Counted from the stretch's first letter, positions 1 through 12,096 are shown. The stretch is 64,000 bases of DNA from Diplocarpon mali (GCA_024741835.1 JAENRP010000086.1:25361-89360); one strand, 5' to 3'. The notes: a model not told the origin generated them from the sequence alone. A program made the numbers and translations.

Positions 1-1916
1 GAGAAAAAGTCGACGAAGAGCGGTAACAATTACAAGCAGGAAGAGGAAGCATATGAACAAACCAAACTCAAAGGTATTGCTTCCGGAGGCTATCTCATTG
101 GGAGGCATCCAGAGGCAGATCTCATCATCGACGATGCTAGGATCTCCAACCGTCACCTCCTCATCTTCACTGAAAACAAGGGAGGGGACACAGTGGCAGT
201 GGTCGAAGACAGTAAGTGCTCGCTGGGGTCCCCTTCTCTTATACAGATTGTTTCGCCAGGCTCGAGACACTGTATCTTCCCCAGGCATGCTCCCCACCTG
301 CTGATCAACCTCGGCTCTTCTAAACACTAGAAAGAAAAAGATACTGATTCCGATTCCTTGCTCTAGTGTCTTCTAATGGTACATTCGTCAACGAGGCTAT
401 CATCGGGAGAAATAAAAGACGGGAGCTTGAAGACCAAGACGAAATATCCGTTCTGGATCAGGCAAGGTTTGTGTTCAGATATCCCAAGAACCGTGAAACA
501 AGTGCTTTTTTGCACCAATATACACTATTGGAGAAGCTTGGAAAAGGCCACTTTGCGGAAGTCTTCCTCTGTGTTGAGAAGTCAACTGGAATCCGATTTG
601 CGGTGAAGATATTTACAAAGCAACCGGGCGTCGAAGAGCGATCAAAGACCGAGGGTTTACAACAAGAAATTGCGGTACTGATGGGAGTAAGCCATCCCAA
701 CTTGCTTTGCTTGAAAGATACTTTTGACGAGCAAAATGCCGTCTACCTAGTTCTGGAACTTGCTGCCGAGGGAGAGTTATTTAACTGGATCGTTATGAAA
801 CAAAAGTTGACAGAGGAGGAAACGAGGAAAATATTCATTCAGCTGTTCCAGGCAATCAAATATCTGGTAAGCCTTCAGCTTCAGTCTCGTCCGTTATATC
901 AAGCTCACAACTGGCAGCATGACCGAGGCATTGTCCACCGGGATATAAAACCCGAAAACATCCTCCTGACTGACAAGGATCTCCACATAAAAGTTGCAGA
1001 TTTTGGTCTCGCAAAGATCATTGGAGAGGAATCCTTTACCACAACACTTTGTGGAACCCCAAGTTACGTCGCGCCTGAAATTCTCGAGGATTCCAGAAAT
1101 CGCCGCTACACCCGTGCTGTGGACATTTGGTCGTTAGGAGTTGTGCTGTACATCTGTCTCTGTGGATTTCCGCCTTTCTCAGACGAGCTCAACACCAGAG
1201 ACAATCCATACAGTCTCACACAACAAATCAAGACCGGAAGATTTGACTACCCTTCACCCTATTGGGATTCAGTCGGAGATCCAGCTCTAGATCTCATTGA
1301 CCGAATGTTGACTGTTGATGTTAAGAAGAGATATACGATTGACGACTGTCTGGAGCATCCCTGGACGAGACAAAAGCAAATCAATCTGAAAGATAGTACC
1401 GACGGACTTGTGGGCGGTATCGAGAATTTGGACTTCAGCAAACGCAAACTCGCTCGAGAGCGTACACTCCTGAGTAGCATTAACGATGTGAAGATAACCA
1501 GGGTCATTGACGTCGAGTCATCGAAGGATTCTGTCAAAGTCTACGTCAAGAACCCAGAGTCTAAGTATCCCGAGAATCGAATTAACAATTCCGCTCCGGA
1601 GACAACTTCAGACGGCATTCCGAAGTCTATTCAAGGTCCCCCGAAACAGGAAGAAACACCGGCAGATGCCAGGGAGTGAGTGTTATCCAAAATTTTCCTT
1701 CATATTTGAATGGCTTTTTTGCACCAGGTTTCCTTTTTAAAAATACTTTCCACATCCTGAGCCAATCCTTGCGCTCTGATGTATTCTTTAAAAGTTGGCA
1801 CTAATTCTGAATTTGCCCACAGCCCGAACGAGTTTATGGCACTTGGCGGTAAAGGAGATCAAGAGCTGTTTGGTGATGAAGGCTCCATCTACTCTAAGGA
1901 GACGCCAGTGAAGTAG
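1..1916 (+). CDS. cds1: FHA-domain checkpoint protein kinase, CHK2/Rad53/Cds1 family (5' partial)
   Basis: Serine/threonine kinase of the DNA-damage and replication checkpoint; Neurospora PRD-4 is the family member known in filamentous fungi. The frame is open from base 1, so the N-terminus lies outside the window. Exons: 1-211, 367-866, 918-1675, 1823-1916. The FHA domain spans intron 1: YLIGRHPEADLII and ISNRH in exon 1, SSNGTFVN in exon 2. The kinase domain has the glycine loop (GKGHFAEV), lysine in FAVKIF, HRDIKPEN, DFG, a Ser/Thr-rich activation loop and APE. Intron 2 (867-917, 51 nt) is a multiple of three without stops; removing it restores KYL-HDRGIVHRD. A last intron (1676-1822) is proposed because the phase fits and exon 4 reads EFMALGGKGDQELFG, which looks conserved; without it the protein would stop at 1679. 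No second FHA domain is seen, unlike yeast Rad53. Confidence 0.93.
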
Positions 1917-2440
1917 AGAAATTTCTGACGAGATTTGATGAGCAGGGCATTGACCCATTTCCACCTGGCTGTTCCTCACGAAAATAGAGGCTAGACTTTT
2001 TCTGATATTCCGGTCAATGATGCTTTCTCATATTCTTGTAATACGATTTCTTGTACATAAAAAACAGGGCCGGAACAAAAAGCGATGCTGTTTGGAAATG
2101 GGCGCGGGAATAACGATGGTGTTGTCAGTCCACACGGGCAGGTGCGAGGGGTATCTGGGATGTCATCCGAGCAACATAAATCTGCTCGACGAGTCTCACC
2201 CCTTTTCTATTTCCAGACCTACTTTGTTCGTATTAATGTGAGAGCCTCACATAATTTTTCATGTGGTATACAATTATGTAAATATAATATGTTACCCACG
2301 AGCCCCACAACGCCAGCTATGCAGACCACAAGCTTCGCCATAGCATCAGCGTCCCCAACACCAAAATTACAAGTCGACCCATGTCCTACAAATGGCCTCA
2401 ACTTTTATACAACTTCATCGAGAGAGAGCGAGGAGAATCA
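1917..2440. other. Convergent intergenic region, no gene seen
   Basis: This stretch separates the 3' ends of the kinase gene (plus) and the mdm31-like gene (minus). ORFs here are short, lack homology I recognise and overlap neither splice signals nor conserved motifs. It should hold the two 3' UTRs. Confidence 0.6.
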
Positions 2441-4643
2441 TCACGCCACGTTACCCGCCATTCCCATGAAAAGAGCCTGAATAGCAAGCGAAATTGACCA
2501 AAAGCCGACCTTCTTCAGTCGCCTTAGCCTCGCCTGGCTGTCTACTACGTCTTTGGCGAATGCTTCATATGTCTCCGCGGATAAGTCTTCCATCAATCCA
2601 CTGTCGAATATCGTCCAGCTGCCGTCGAACTCGCTGGCGCGTTTCACGATCCGGCAGTTGATGGGAATAAATGTGTTTCGAGAGTTTATATAAGCCACGA
2701 TGGGCCTGATAAGCGCTTGGTTAATATAAGAAAGATCCCGAGTGAAGAGCGGGACCGCCGCTCGGACATCGTTAAGATGGACACGGAGGTCCATGACGAG
2801 AAAACGCTTGTCGTCGTCTCGGTTAAGCTTCTCTTGGTAAGAAGCCCGCTTCTCTGAAGTGTTCAGATCTGCTGTTCGGGAGTTCTCGAGGATGTGGATG
2901 TAGCGATTCGAAGTCACTGTAGCTTCCATTCGGTCGTAGAAGTCGGACATCACTCTTGCGATGCTGTCGTCTGTCTCGTTTGGGAACATGACATCTGCTA
3001 CTATGTCTACGTTTCCTTCATGGATCCAACCGAACGGACCTTCAACTCCTCGGTTAAGGTGATCTATTTTCAGACCGTCTATGCGGAGACGACTTTGCTT
3101 CTTCCACGGATTTGTCTCGCTGCTACTCTCCTCGTCGTGGTAGACCTTTGCAAAGCCATGCATTTGCCTAGGATGGATAGTGAAGAGAGATCCATCGAAA
3201 GCGCCTGACATGATGTTTGCCGAGAGAAAGTCATAGAATAGCCATTGTTTCCTCAACTGGGGCAGCTCGCAGGAGAAAATACTCACGGAAAATGGCCTGA
3301 AACCGTTCGGCTGATGGACTGTGACGAGGAGATCCTCCATTTTGAATGAGTCTATCTCAAAATCTCCAGGATGGTGCTCGTGACGATAGGTCTTGGGATC
3401 GACGTACTCGCCGCCCCAATGAACTGAAGTTCTGTCGACTACACCTCGAACGCCCTTTACCTCCACATCTCGTAAAAGACCCTTGCCACTCCACCATTTG
3501 ACGAACGACAGCGTAACGTTGACGGTATCGATTGTCAAATCAAACTGTGTATAATTCGTATCCTCTTCTTCCTCGTCTTTTCGCCCACCCACTTCGGCTT
3601 GTCTCTCAGCAGCTGCCTCCGCTGCCGCGCTCATCGATGATCCTTTACGGACTTTTATGTTTCCCTGGCCTGGTCTCCTGGAAACGAAAACATTGTGGAA
3701 AGTTATAACCCCGTTCTTCCATTTCGGCACAATTGCAGATTCGAAAACTACCTTAACTCCAGCTGAATGTGTTAGGTAATCACCGACCCATCTAGCTAAT
3801 GTTTCTATGATGCTAGTCAGGATTCGCAGATACCATGTGATAGCCCGGAGACATACCTTGTGCAACTACAGTATTGATAGACAAGATAACAAGTGAGAAA
3901 AAGGTTGTGGTCCCGACTAGAACCCATACGATATTCCCTAGAACAAACCATGAAACAAAAGCACTCCAGTCGTCAACATTCCAGGGCTGGGCACTCCTGA
4001 TAGAAAACCATTTGAATCGGACCTTCAAACGTGACCAGAATCCAGTCGCTGCTGCAAGAAGCTCCTCCTTTGTCGGGCGGTGCATCTGAGGAAGATGTAG
4101 ATAGCTGGTCGACTTGTCTTGTACAGGAGTTTCGACCTTCTTCGAATCAGGCGCAGTTTTCGAGGCGTTGGTCCCATTCTGAGATGGTTTCCTGGCATTC
4201 TGCGTGTTCGATGTAGAACTTTTATTGCGTCTTGCATTCCCTCTTTCTCGTCTCCGAGTATTCGAGTGGATGTCCCTGCGCCATGCTTGCTGTGCCAAAG
4301 AAGTGATCCTCTGCCGGGGTATTTTAAGCCCGGTGTATAATGGCTTTTCTGTTGGTGCCGTACATAACGCAAGAGCGGAGGTCGTCGCAGTCGTCGCAGT
4401 CGACGTTGGATTAAGATCGAAGAAAAGAATGCTACACGAGGCAAATCTTTTGGAAACGGAGCTCTGTGAAGTGGACTGCTTGACCCGCGGCCGAAACCAA
4501 GAGAGTCCTCGAGATGGATTGTGTATCGGGATTGGAGAAGGAAGGGGAGTTTTTCGGGGTAATCCGGCTAGTTTGAAGACCATGAAATGGCTAACTGGAT
4601 CCCGTAAATGGGAACACAATTTCTGTGTTATTTTCGAGGACAT
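2441..4643 (-). CDS. mdm31: Mitochondrial distribution and morphology protein, Mdm31/Mdm32 family
   Basis: Mdm31/32 are inner mitochondrial membrane proteins needed for normal mitochondrial shape, distribution and nucleoid stability. Two exons, 3857-4643 and 2441-3804, joined over a 52-nt intron (3805-3856) to give VAQ-ETLARWVGDYLT, the family's hallmark segment, followed by VVFESAIVPKWK and VFVSRRPGQGN. About 716 residues. The N-terminus is basic and Ser/Arg-rich, as in a mitochondrial presequence. A hydrophobic helix (VLVGTTTFFSLVILSINTVV) precedes the junction, and a second lies near the C-terminus (FWSISLAIQALFMGMA). The open frame continues upstream to 4748 but without an ATG; in-frame ATGs are at 4643 (chosen) and 4583. 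The paralogue Mdm32 is the alternative name. Confidence 0.9.
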
Positions 4644-4875
4644 GCTCGCCAGGTCATCATGGATACGGGAAGACAATAAGAGCCGCAAACTCCATTGTTC
4701 TGAGCATGCGAGCTGAACATTGCACGCGCTTGATGACGAGGGCGGCACCTAGGTTTTGATCAACAAGGCGCTAGGCGGAGCCGAGAATTTTCACAAATTC
4801 TTATCGCGTATCAAGGTTGTCTATGTACAATTTCTTTCCCCACAAAGGTAGAACACATAAATTCAGACAGCAAAT
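4644..4875. promoter_or_regulatory. Shared divergent promoter region mdm31-like / pno1
   Basis: About 230 bp separate the start codons of the minus-strand mdm31-like gene and the plus-strand pno1 gene, so both 5' UTRs and core promoters must lie here. I see no distinct TATA box. Confidence 0.6.
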
Positions 4876-5741
4876 ATGCCCGCACCAACCGCGTTGATTC
4901 AAAGGTCTGAGGAGCCGGCTGAGGCCGCCAGTGTACCATTACCACAAGGTATGAAAACATGCATTGTGCGCGCAATCACAGACTGATCTAGGAGTAGAGC
5001 AGGACGACGAACTTTTACTCAATGCGCCAGACGCGGAACCAACAGTCCTGAAAGCAGTCCAGCCAGTGGATGGAGACACCGAGATGCATATCGATGAGGA
5101 GGGCAGACCAAGGTTCGCTCCGGCCACGATCACGGTGAGTTTCTCCCAAGTCCTCGAGAAATGCATTCGTTGACCCCATCAAGGATGAAGCAACCCGAGT
5201 AGAATCACGAAAAATCCCTATCCCACCCCACCGATTTACTCCTTTGAAGGCTGTATGGCCAAAGATGTACCCTCCACTCGTCGAGCACCTCAAACTCCAA
5301 GTCCGAATGAACACCAAGTCCAAGGCCGTCGAGCTCCGCACCTCAAAGCATACCACCGACCCAGGGGCGCTGCAAAAGGGCGCAGATTTCGTTCAGGCTT
5401 TCTCCCTCGGATTCGACGTTGATGACGCTATCGCCCTACTTCGTCTAGACGATCTATACATCCAGACTTTCCAGATCCAGGATGTCAAGACATTGCAGGG
5501 TGAGCACCTCGGCAGAGCGATTGGTAGAATTGCAGGGAAGGATGGGAAGACCAAGTTTGCGATCGAGAATGCGAGTAAGACGAGAATAGTGCTCGCAGAT
5601 TCGAAGATTCATCTCCTAGGTGGCTTCAAGAATATTCAAATTGCGAAGACGGCGGTTGTAAGCTTGATTTTGGGAAGCCCGCCTGGGAAGGTATATGGCA
5701 ATTTGAGAACAGTGGCGGCCAGGATGAAAGAGAGATTCTGA
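4876..5741 (+). CDS. pno1: Pre-rRNA processing protein Pno1/Dim2 (KH domain)
   Basis: Pno1 (Dim2/Rrp20) binds 18S precursor RNA with the endonuclease Nob1 during 40S subunit maturation, in nucleolus and cytoplasm. Exons 4876-4948, 4992-5134 and 5184-5741 (introns 43 and 49 nt) give 257 residues, the usual fungal size. The first acceptor is TAG at 4989-4991; the nearer CAG at 4979-4981 would give an immediate stop. The C-terminal two thirds hold the conserved block PPHRFTPLKAVWPKMYPPLVE, the LRTSKHTTDPGALQKGADF segment, and the KH domain with GEHLGRAIGRIAGKDGKTKF and IHLLGGFKNIQIAKTAVV, ending near GNLRTVAARMKERF. The acidic, variable N-terminus is normal for the family. Confidence 0.97.
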
Positions 5742-6650
5742 GATGAAGATTGAGGAAAAGGTCGAGCTATGAGTGGCCCACATTGTACGGCGCCTGGTGC
5801 TACATTTGGGGGGAGTTTGGGGTATGACAATGGCAAGTACTGTGATCACAATCTGCCGCAGGAAGACTTAGGTGTTGCATCTGCTACGCAATCATGCTAC
5901 CGATACAAGCACAGGAGATCCGGCACTGGGCCATACATGAAAGGTAATTTTCAAAACTATACATATATATAGTACGTGCTCAAAAGATTCCGGACTCCAC
6001 GTCTGCCCGGAATTTTTGCTAGTAGTCATTTTACTAGAGGGCGAACGGGGGAAGGCAGTGGGTGCGCCTTACGATGCGGTGAGCCTCATCGAAACTTGTA
6101 GAACTACTGTGTCTTACAGATTTCTATGGAGTAAGTATTGTCGAAATGCTATAGACAAAGCGGAAACAAGGAGGGTTGAACGAGACTCACTGGCAACCCC
6201 TTTTCGTACTTTGGATAGGGTACGGTCAATGATATTTAAACTACTATCGACTACTTTTGGAGCTTAGGTCACCTCAATACTGTATAAATCTAACATTCTG
6301 GCAGCATGTAAATTGGTTTTCGGCTCGACTAGATTTGCGGATTGAGGTAGCCACGTACCAAGCAGAGATACATCGGGAGGCATATTTTGATAATGAAAAT
6401 CATTGTTATTATTTCCATGAATAGAAGGGCAAGGCACAACCTTCTTCAATAGTCCTTCGACCAGAAATTTCGTCAAATACGAGACACCCGCTCTGGCTGA
6501 TGCTTTCGAAGAATTATTTCATGGCAACGACAAACGAGGCAAGTGAGATGCTGCAGAAAACTCCAGTCATCCCTCAAAAACAAAAAAGGCAATTTTCCCA
6601 ACAACTAGAAGACATCCTTCATCTCGTCTGACCACCATGGAAAAACTCGC
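5742..6650. other. Intergenic region, no gene seen
   Basis: About 0.9 kb between the converging pno1 and small heat-shock genes. ORFs at 6016-6267 (+) and 6264-6476 (-) show no recognisable domain and no sign of exon structure. Confidence 0.5.
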
Positions 6651-7367
6651 TCAACCAATGGCGATTTTGCGCGCCTCGTGCTTCTTAGCCTTCGGCACAA
6701 TTACGGTCAAGACGCCATTCTTCATCGATGCCTTGACGGCGTCCTGATCGACGCGGACCGGAAAGGTGAAGGAACGGGAGAACTCGCCTACGGAACGCTC
6801 CGAGACCCAGTACTTGGCTTCGGGCTTGGGAGCGTCCTTGGGAGCGACCTGAGTATTCTTCCCAGGGGCAACGATGGCGCTTGCATCTTCGTCCTCGACA
6901 GTGGCCTTGTGAGGCTTGGAGCTGGATGATTCTGCTCCCTCGATGGCGGCTTGGCTGGCGGCGCCCTCGATCGAGCCAGCGGCGGGAGTGCCAGAGGAAT
7001 AGGAACGCTCTGTGTGGCCGCGGACTGTGATGGTCCTAACGTCTGTTAGTGATCGCCTTGATATGGACGCCATGTTTATGAAGTCTAGAGAAGTAACTTA
7101 CTGAATGTCGGTGAACTCAATCTCGACGTCGCTCTGCTCAATTCCAGGCAGTTCGCCATGGAGCTCGTAGGTATCAGCCAACTCCTTGACATCGAACTTG
7201 GGAGTGAAGGTCTTCATCGTGAGGCGTGTTGGACGGTCGGAGTTGGCGTGGCTGGAAGGGTTGTTCTTGGAGTGCTGCTCGAAGTCATCGAGGAGGCGGA
7301 AAAGAGGATGATAGCTTGTTTGGGAAGCCGGGGCAGAGGCGAAAAAGGAGCCGGGGAAGAAAGACAT
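6651..7367 (-). CDS. hsp30: Small heat-shock protein (Hsp20/alpha-crystallin, fungal Hsp30 type)
   Basis: ATP-independent chaperone that binds unfolding proteins. Exons 7102-7367 and 6651-7035 are joined over a 66-nt intron (7036-7101) inside the alpha-crystallin domain, giving FTDIQ-TITVRGHTERS; 216 residues. The N-terminus is MSFFPGSFF, followed by PLFRLLDDFE, as in Hsp30 proteins. The domain begins FTPKFDVKELADTYELHGEL and ends with the beta-strand KNGVLTVIVPKA. A Ser/Glu/Ala-rich insertion of roughly 55 residues sits between strands, a known Hsp30 feature. The frame continues upstream to an ATG at 7439, but MSFFPG is the better start by family resemblance. Heat-shock elements lie upstream. 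Confidence 0.95.
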
Positions 7368-7531
7368 CCTGCGCTTTGGAGTGTGGAAGAGTGTAGTTTG
7401 CTTCTTGAGAGGTTGCTTGATTGTTCTGATTGCTTTCATGAAGAATGTTTGATGATGTGTGCAGATACAGAACTCATGGTAAAGACAGGTGGTATTAAAT
7501 ACTTTTCAAAGAGGATCTCTACAGTGCGCTG

Positions 7532-7653
7532 GAAGATTCTCCGAATATCTAGAGCAAGCTCAGAAGAAATTTCGAGAACCGTGTGGTTCACGGAGGGAAG
7601 ACCGAGAGTCGCATTGTTGCGGCTCGCATCTTCTCCAAGCACCTAGAACTTTC
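7532..7653 (-). promoter_or_regulatory. Heat-shock elements upstream of hsp30
   Basis: A perfect three-unit heat-shock element, GAAATTTCGAGAA, occupies 7566-7578 (alternating GAA/TTC with two-base gaps). Further partial units are GAAGATTC at 7532-7539 with GAA at 7543, and GAACTTTC at 7646-7653. They lie about 165-285 bp upstream of the hsp30 start on the minus strand, a normal place for Hsf1 binding. A TATTAAATA stretch at 7491-7500 may supply the TATA function. Confidence 0.75.
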
Positions 7654-7659
7654 CACTGC

Positions 7660-9017
7660 AGCCGAGAACGTACGGGTAGGAAACAAAGACCCAATTTCAA
7701 AGTTTTCTCAATGACATCAATCATACTTGCACGGAAAGCATATGCACCCAGGCAAAGCCTTCACATGACGGCAATAGGGCATGCACGTTTCGAACCCCCT
7801 GAGGCATGAGAAGGGAGGTTCTCCGGTCAGCCCGGTATTTGGGTGGAGGTCAGGGGGAAGCGAGGATGACTAAGACAAAACAGCAGGCCATGACAGTTAC
7901 CACGCCAGCCACTGCACACGACAGTTCTGGACATCAGAACAACCATGTCTTGCCCAGTAATCCTGTCCACGCTGCAAAAGACACTGGGGACAGTGCTGGC
8001 CCCTCACGATCGGCCTCCATGCATCCCCTCGTCATCACAGGTCGGCTCTGCCGTGTCGGATATCGACTTTTCACGTTCCAACGTGCCGCCGACCTCAGGA
8101 TCTTTTACCAATACACACGGTAGGCGAGGGTGTGTCTTTTGTCAGCTCGAGCGGATAGACGATAAATCCAATTTGAAGACTAGACTTCATATAATTATCA
8201 TGTGACACTGGCTCACTTGATTAGCTTGTCGAGGCTCTCTCAAAGGTAGTATGTAAGAGTTAAATAGTATGTAGGAGTTTAGGATCGAGAATTGTAGTAC
8301 AGCATGTCTAGATCTGCGGACCAAATTGCTAACCATGTCACATATTAAGTAGCAAAATTTCCATCGTATCTATTATTTACTACCGTTGGTTCCAAACCCT
8401 GAAATTCTTTGATTATGTACAGTCGTAAATAGAAAAAGCAGAAATAGAGCATAAACTCTACAAATCTACGAAATTAATCTTTCAATTTTTATTACTTGAA
8501 CCATAAGATTCATCCGAACTGTTATCAAAAGTTTATTGGACTGTATTTTCAGGCAGTTTTGAGTTACCAGACGATACCTTAGATTGCCCAAACCATAATG
8601 CCAGAGCCCCGGCCCAGCCGCAGAAAGTGAGCTAGTGGATACTACAGAAAGTCTTGAAGCACATGCTTCGGGAATCCTTTTTTCCCTTTGAATCAGAATG
8701 TGCTTGGCAGTCGTAGGAACATCGGCTGTAGAATAAAGAAAGACATTAGCAAGTACATATTGGCTAAATACTCGGAGTGGCCGTCCCTAAACGCTATGTA
8801 AATGCACCTTGTAAGCGCACTCAATGACGCGAAGCTCGAGCCATGATCTGAAAATCAATGACTCTCTTGTATACCGTCGTGAATCGTCACCAAAGATTCG
8901 TATTCTCAGCAAGCCGTCTACCGAGAACAGTATTCGAGAGCTCCTGACAATGACCCTCAAAGTAAGCATCACCATACACAGGCCAATGCCCCAGCACCGA
9001 TATATCTTTGAGGGTAC
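7660..9017. other. Intergenic region, no gene seen
   Basis: About 1.4 kb between the hsp30 promoter and the 3' end of the YTH gene. 8200-8560 is AT-rich. ORFs at 7806-8123 (+) and 8824-9039 (+) have no domain I know; the 3' UTR of the YTH gene should occupy the right end. Confidence 0.5.
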
Positions 9018-11003
9018 CTATTGGAATGGACGAACGTGAGAATGTGTTCCCATGGCGCCCATGGGACCACACGACATGTTTGGTGTAACTGGGCTTGGTA
9101 GTCGAGGGAAGAGGGCAACAAGTCTTCTTCCAATACTCGTCTCCAACTCTGTACCGTCTCGCGCAATTTTGACCTCCCTGTTCGCATTCCACGGATTTCG
9201 AAGTCCCCTCGTTCTGTAAAATGGAAGGCGGGTCGTAGAGAGCCATTCAAGCTGGAATGGCTTGCCCCATGCTTTCGAAGACGCCCTAAAATCACGGTCC
9301 TCGTCGCTTCGGTCACTCTGGCTTTCATTTTCTTCCCCCACCCCATCCATCTCGTCTTTTTCAACCTCCCAGAATATGGTCCCTCGAGCAGAGTCGTCAA
9401 TGATCCGTCCTTTCGGAGCGAATTCGGATGCGGGAGTCGAAATTGCCTTCGGGAGTTCTGACTCTCCTGATATATGAGCTTTTGGTGCAAACTCGATAGC
9501 TGCTGCTGGGTCGTCGTTGATTTGAGAACTCATTTTGGCGTAACCGAAATATTCACCAGATTTGTTTGCGGAGAAGACCAAGTAAACATTGTCCACGGCC
9601 TGTACAAGCTTGTCAGTCAGCACACAGAAGTACATGGTTTACGTACCTGATATGCCTTGTTGAGTGCCTGTTCATTGTGGGATTGCGTTGCCCATATCCC
9701 GTTTCGCACACTCAACTCCAAGTCTTCGACGGTAAGACTTTTCAGAATGAAGTATTTGTCCTTGGGTAGTCCTGTGCCGTCAACCTCAGTAGGCGCACCT
9801 TCTGCGTCTCCGTTTACCTCTTTAGGCTTCGTATCGCTGTCCAGAGTGCTACGAGCCTCCCTAAGGCCTGGTGGCGGAGAAAGAGCAGCTGGACCTGCTG
9901 GGGCAACAACCCCGTTCGCAGTTCCAACAGATTTCCTTCGCAGTCGACTCACTAGTCTGACAGTTTGGAATCTTGAGTCGTGTATTTTCACTTGTGCAGC
10001 AGAGCAGGTAGTTTCGTCCTGAAAATTTGCGAACGCGCAGTTGCTCTTCGAGATAAGGAACAAAGACTGCAGGCCCGGGGCCTCTTTACAGACATGGCAC
10101 ACAAGAGTCATCAGGTCCGTCTGTAGAGGTAGATTTCCTATCCAAACAGCATGTCCTGCAAAATCATCAGCTAAGAGCTTGACTGAGATCACACGTCAAT
10201 AACACCCACCACTCTGACGGGGCTTCCGTGGTGGGCCTCTGACAACGGAAGAGGAAATGATAGAGCCTGTAGTTGCAATATTTATTAGCTAAATTCATGC
10301 GTGTAAAACCCAGCTCTTGGGAAGTAGGTGCTGATGCTTGTCACTAACTGGTACTGCTAGGTCTTCCTGGCGTTCCAGTGGACAACGCACCATCGAAACA
10401 TGCTTTACCACGGTGCTGATATGAGAGTCGACCATCTTCAAGAGTTCCAGTCCTTACGCCGTATGGCCCAGGTGCGCAAGGCCCAGGTAATATTGGACCA
10501 AGCTGCCCAGGATGTACCAAGAAAGTATAGCCCATTTGCTGTCCTGAATAAGCTTGATTATGGTAATACGCATTTCCACCACCTATATTCGAGTAACCAT
10601 CATGCTGCTGTATAGTATTTCCAAGTGCGTAACTTTCGGGGTATTGAATCTGGTACCCCAAGCAATGTTGCATATGCGCGAGAGGCCGACTCATCGCTGA
10701 CGGCCCGGAGAATCGTGGAGAACTTGGGAATTGGTGCATGAGCGGAGTTGGCAATGGCCCCAACGGATTCCTTTGGTTAGAAATACTGTTGTAATTCTGG
10801 TACGTAGAATCGGGAAGCGAAGTTGCGAGTGAGGCCAAAGAGAACAGGTTGGGCGAAAACTGTGCGTTGCTCTGCGAGTGAGAGCCCCTCGGAAATTCTT
10901 TTGCCCCTTCATTGTCACCGTCGTGACTTGAAAGTGTTTGTATTTGTCCTCGTGAGCTATGAACAAAATCGCCGGGAGGCGATCGGTTAGGGATGTCGCT
11001 CAT
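9018..11003 (-). CDS. RRM- and YTH-domain RNA-binding protein (m6A reader family)
   Basis: YTH domains bind N6-methyladenosine in RNA or, in some fungi, specific RNA motifs. Four exons: 10349-11003, 10210-10266, 9647-10155, 9018-9599 (introns 82, 54 and 47 nt), 600 residues. Residues 1-218 are a Pro/Gln/Tyr-rich low-complexity region. Exon 2 supplies VVRGPPRKPRQSG, leading into an RRM beginning HAVWIGNLPLQTDL. The YTH domain starts at KDKYFILKSLT, with a first pocket tryptophan in RNGIWATQSHNE and continues over the last intron (NKAYQ-AVDNVYLVFSANKSGEYFGYA) to FQLEWLSTTRLPF and an RxxRxxxNPWN.NREVK block. A long acidic linker of about 90 residues interrupts the domain between YFGYAKM and the second tryptophan, a feature of fungal members. 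MSDIP is chosen as start. Confidence 0.93.
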
Positions 11004-12096
11004 GAATCCTTCGAGTAGTATCTGAAGCTGTCCCCAAAACTGTGTCACACACAACACGATGTTAGAACAATGCTTCGTTCCAACACACGAGATGGCTCAA
11101 TGGATGACGTTCTGCGATAGAAGTCAAGGAAAAGCCTCCGAGAAGACTCGAATCTACCATGACATTTATAGAAGATTGATAACGATATGAGAGGCGTCTG
11201 ACCTCTCAGAATTTTTATTAAGGATTTGGTACCAGCTGCGACAAGCTACGGATAGCTCAGATAACAATGTGAGGTGGAAAGTATTTGAAAATAAACTTTG
11301 TGATCCCGGATGCAAGGTCGAGTCACTTCGTGTTTTCCGGGAAAAGTTTGTGGTTGTTGTTGTTGAACGGGGCGGGGGGGAGGGGGGGGCAAGGGCATTA
11401 AAGTATGTCAAAACCTGTGCCCTGTGGATGAGGGAAGGGGAAGCAGTATCGATTTGAAGTGCAGGTGGTATCAAATTTTTGAAATTTTTAGGAGATCTAG
11501 TTCAGGATAGGGTCTGTCAGTGCCAGATCTCTCGGTATGCCTCTGATCAGAGGGCAGCTGCACTCCATAATTGGACACCCACTGGTGATAGTATATAGGA
11601 TCAAGTTCAGAAATGGAGAAGAGTGAACAGATGAGCAGGGACTTGTGCGGAAGTGAAGTTGGACTATATGAACCAGGTGTAGACAAGAGGTACCGAGACA
11701 CAACCACCTGAACAGTGTGGCCAAGTGGTCCTCAGGAGACGGTAGAAATTGGCAGGCCCGAAATGTCTGTTCTGGAGACGGACTCTGCTCTTCTTCTTGC
11801 GAAATGCGATGTGCGCTATTGATCGCCAGGCACTGAGCGAGTATCCGTACGCGTACAACGGCACAGGCGGACAGACGGACAGGTGGTTCGATGAGGCGAA
11901 GTCTGAGCCTGACTGAGCGTGGGACTAAAGTAGTACCCAAGAGGCAGAAGCCAATCCATGGGAGAGATTTTCTTGCGCAAGTCGTGAGGTTAACTCCGAC
12001 CATTGCATACATACATAGTAGTATAGCAGCATAACGGGAAGCGAGATCAGCCACAGATATGGAGACGGGTGGCCCACGCACTACAGCGTACATTAC

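Noticed and set aside
3813..4748. Start of the mdm31-like gene at 4748
   Set aside because: That codon is GTG; the first in-frame ATG is at 4643.
7780..7810. tRNA-like B-box (TTCGAACCCC)
   Set aside because: No matching A-box, acceptor stem or cloverleaf around it; no tRNA or rRNA gene could be supported anywhere in the window.
7489..8205. Overlapping plus-strand ORFs upstream of hsp30
   Set aside because: They cover the hsp30 promoter with its heat-shock elements and show no recognisable family or splice pattern.
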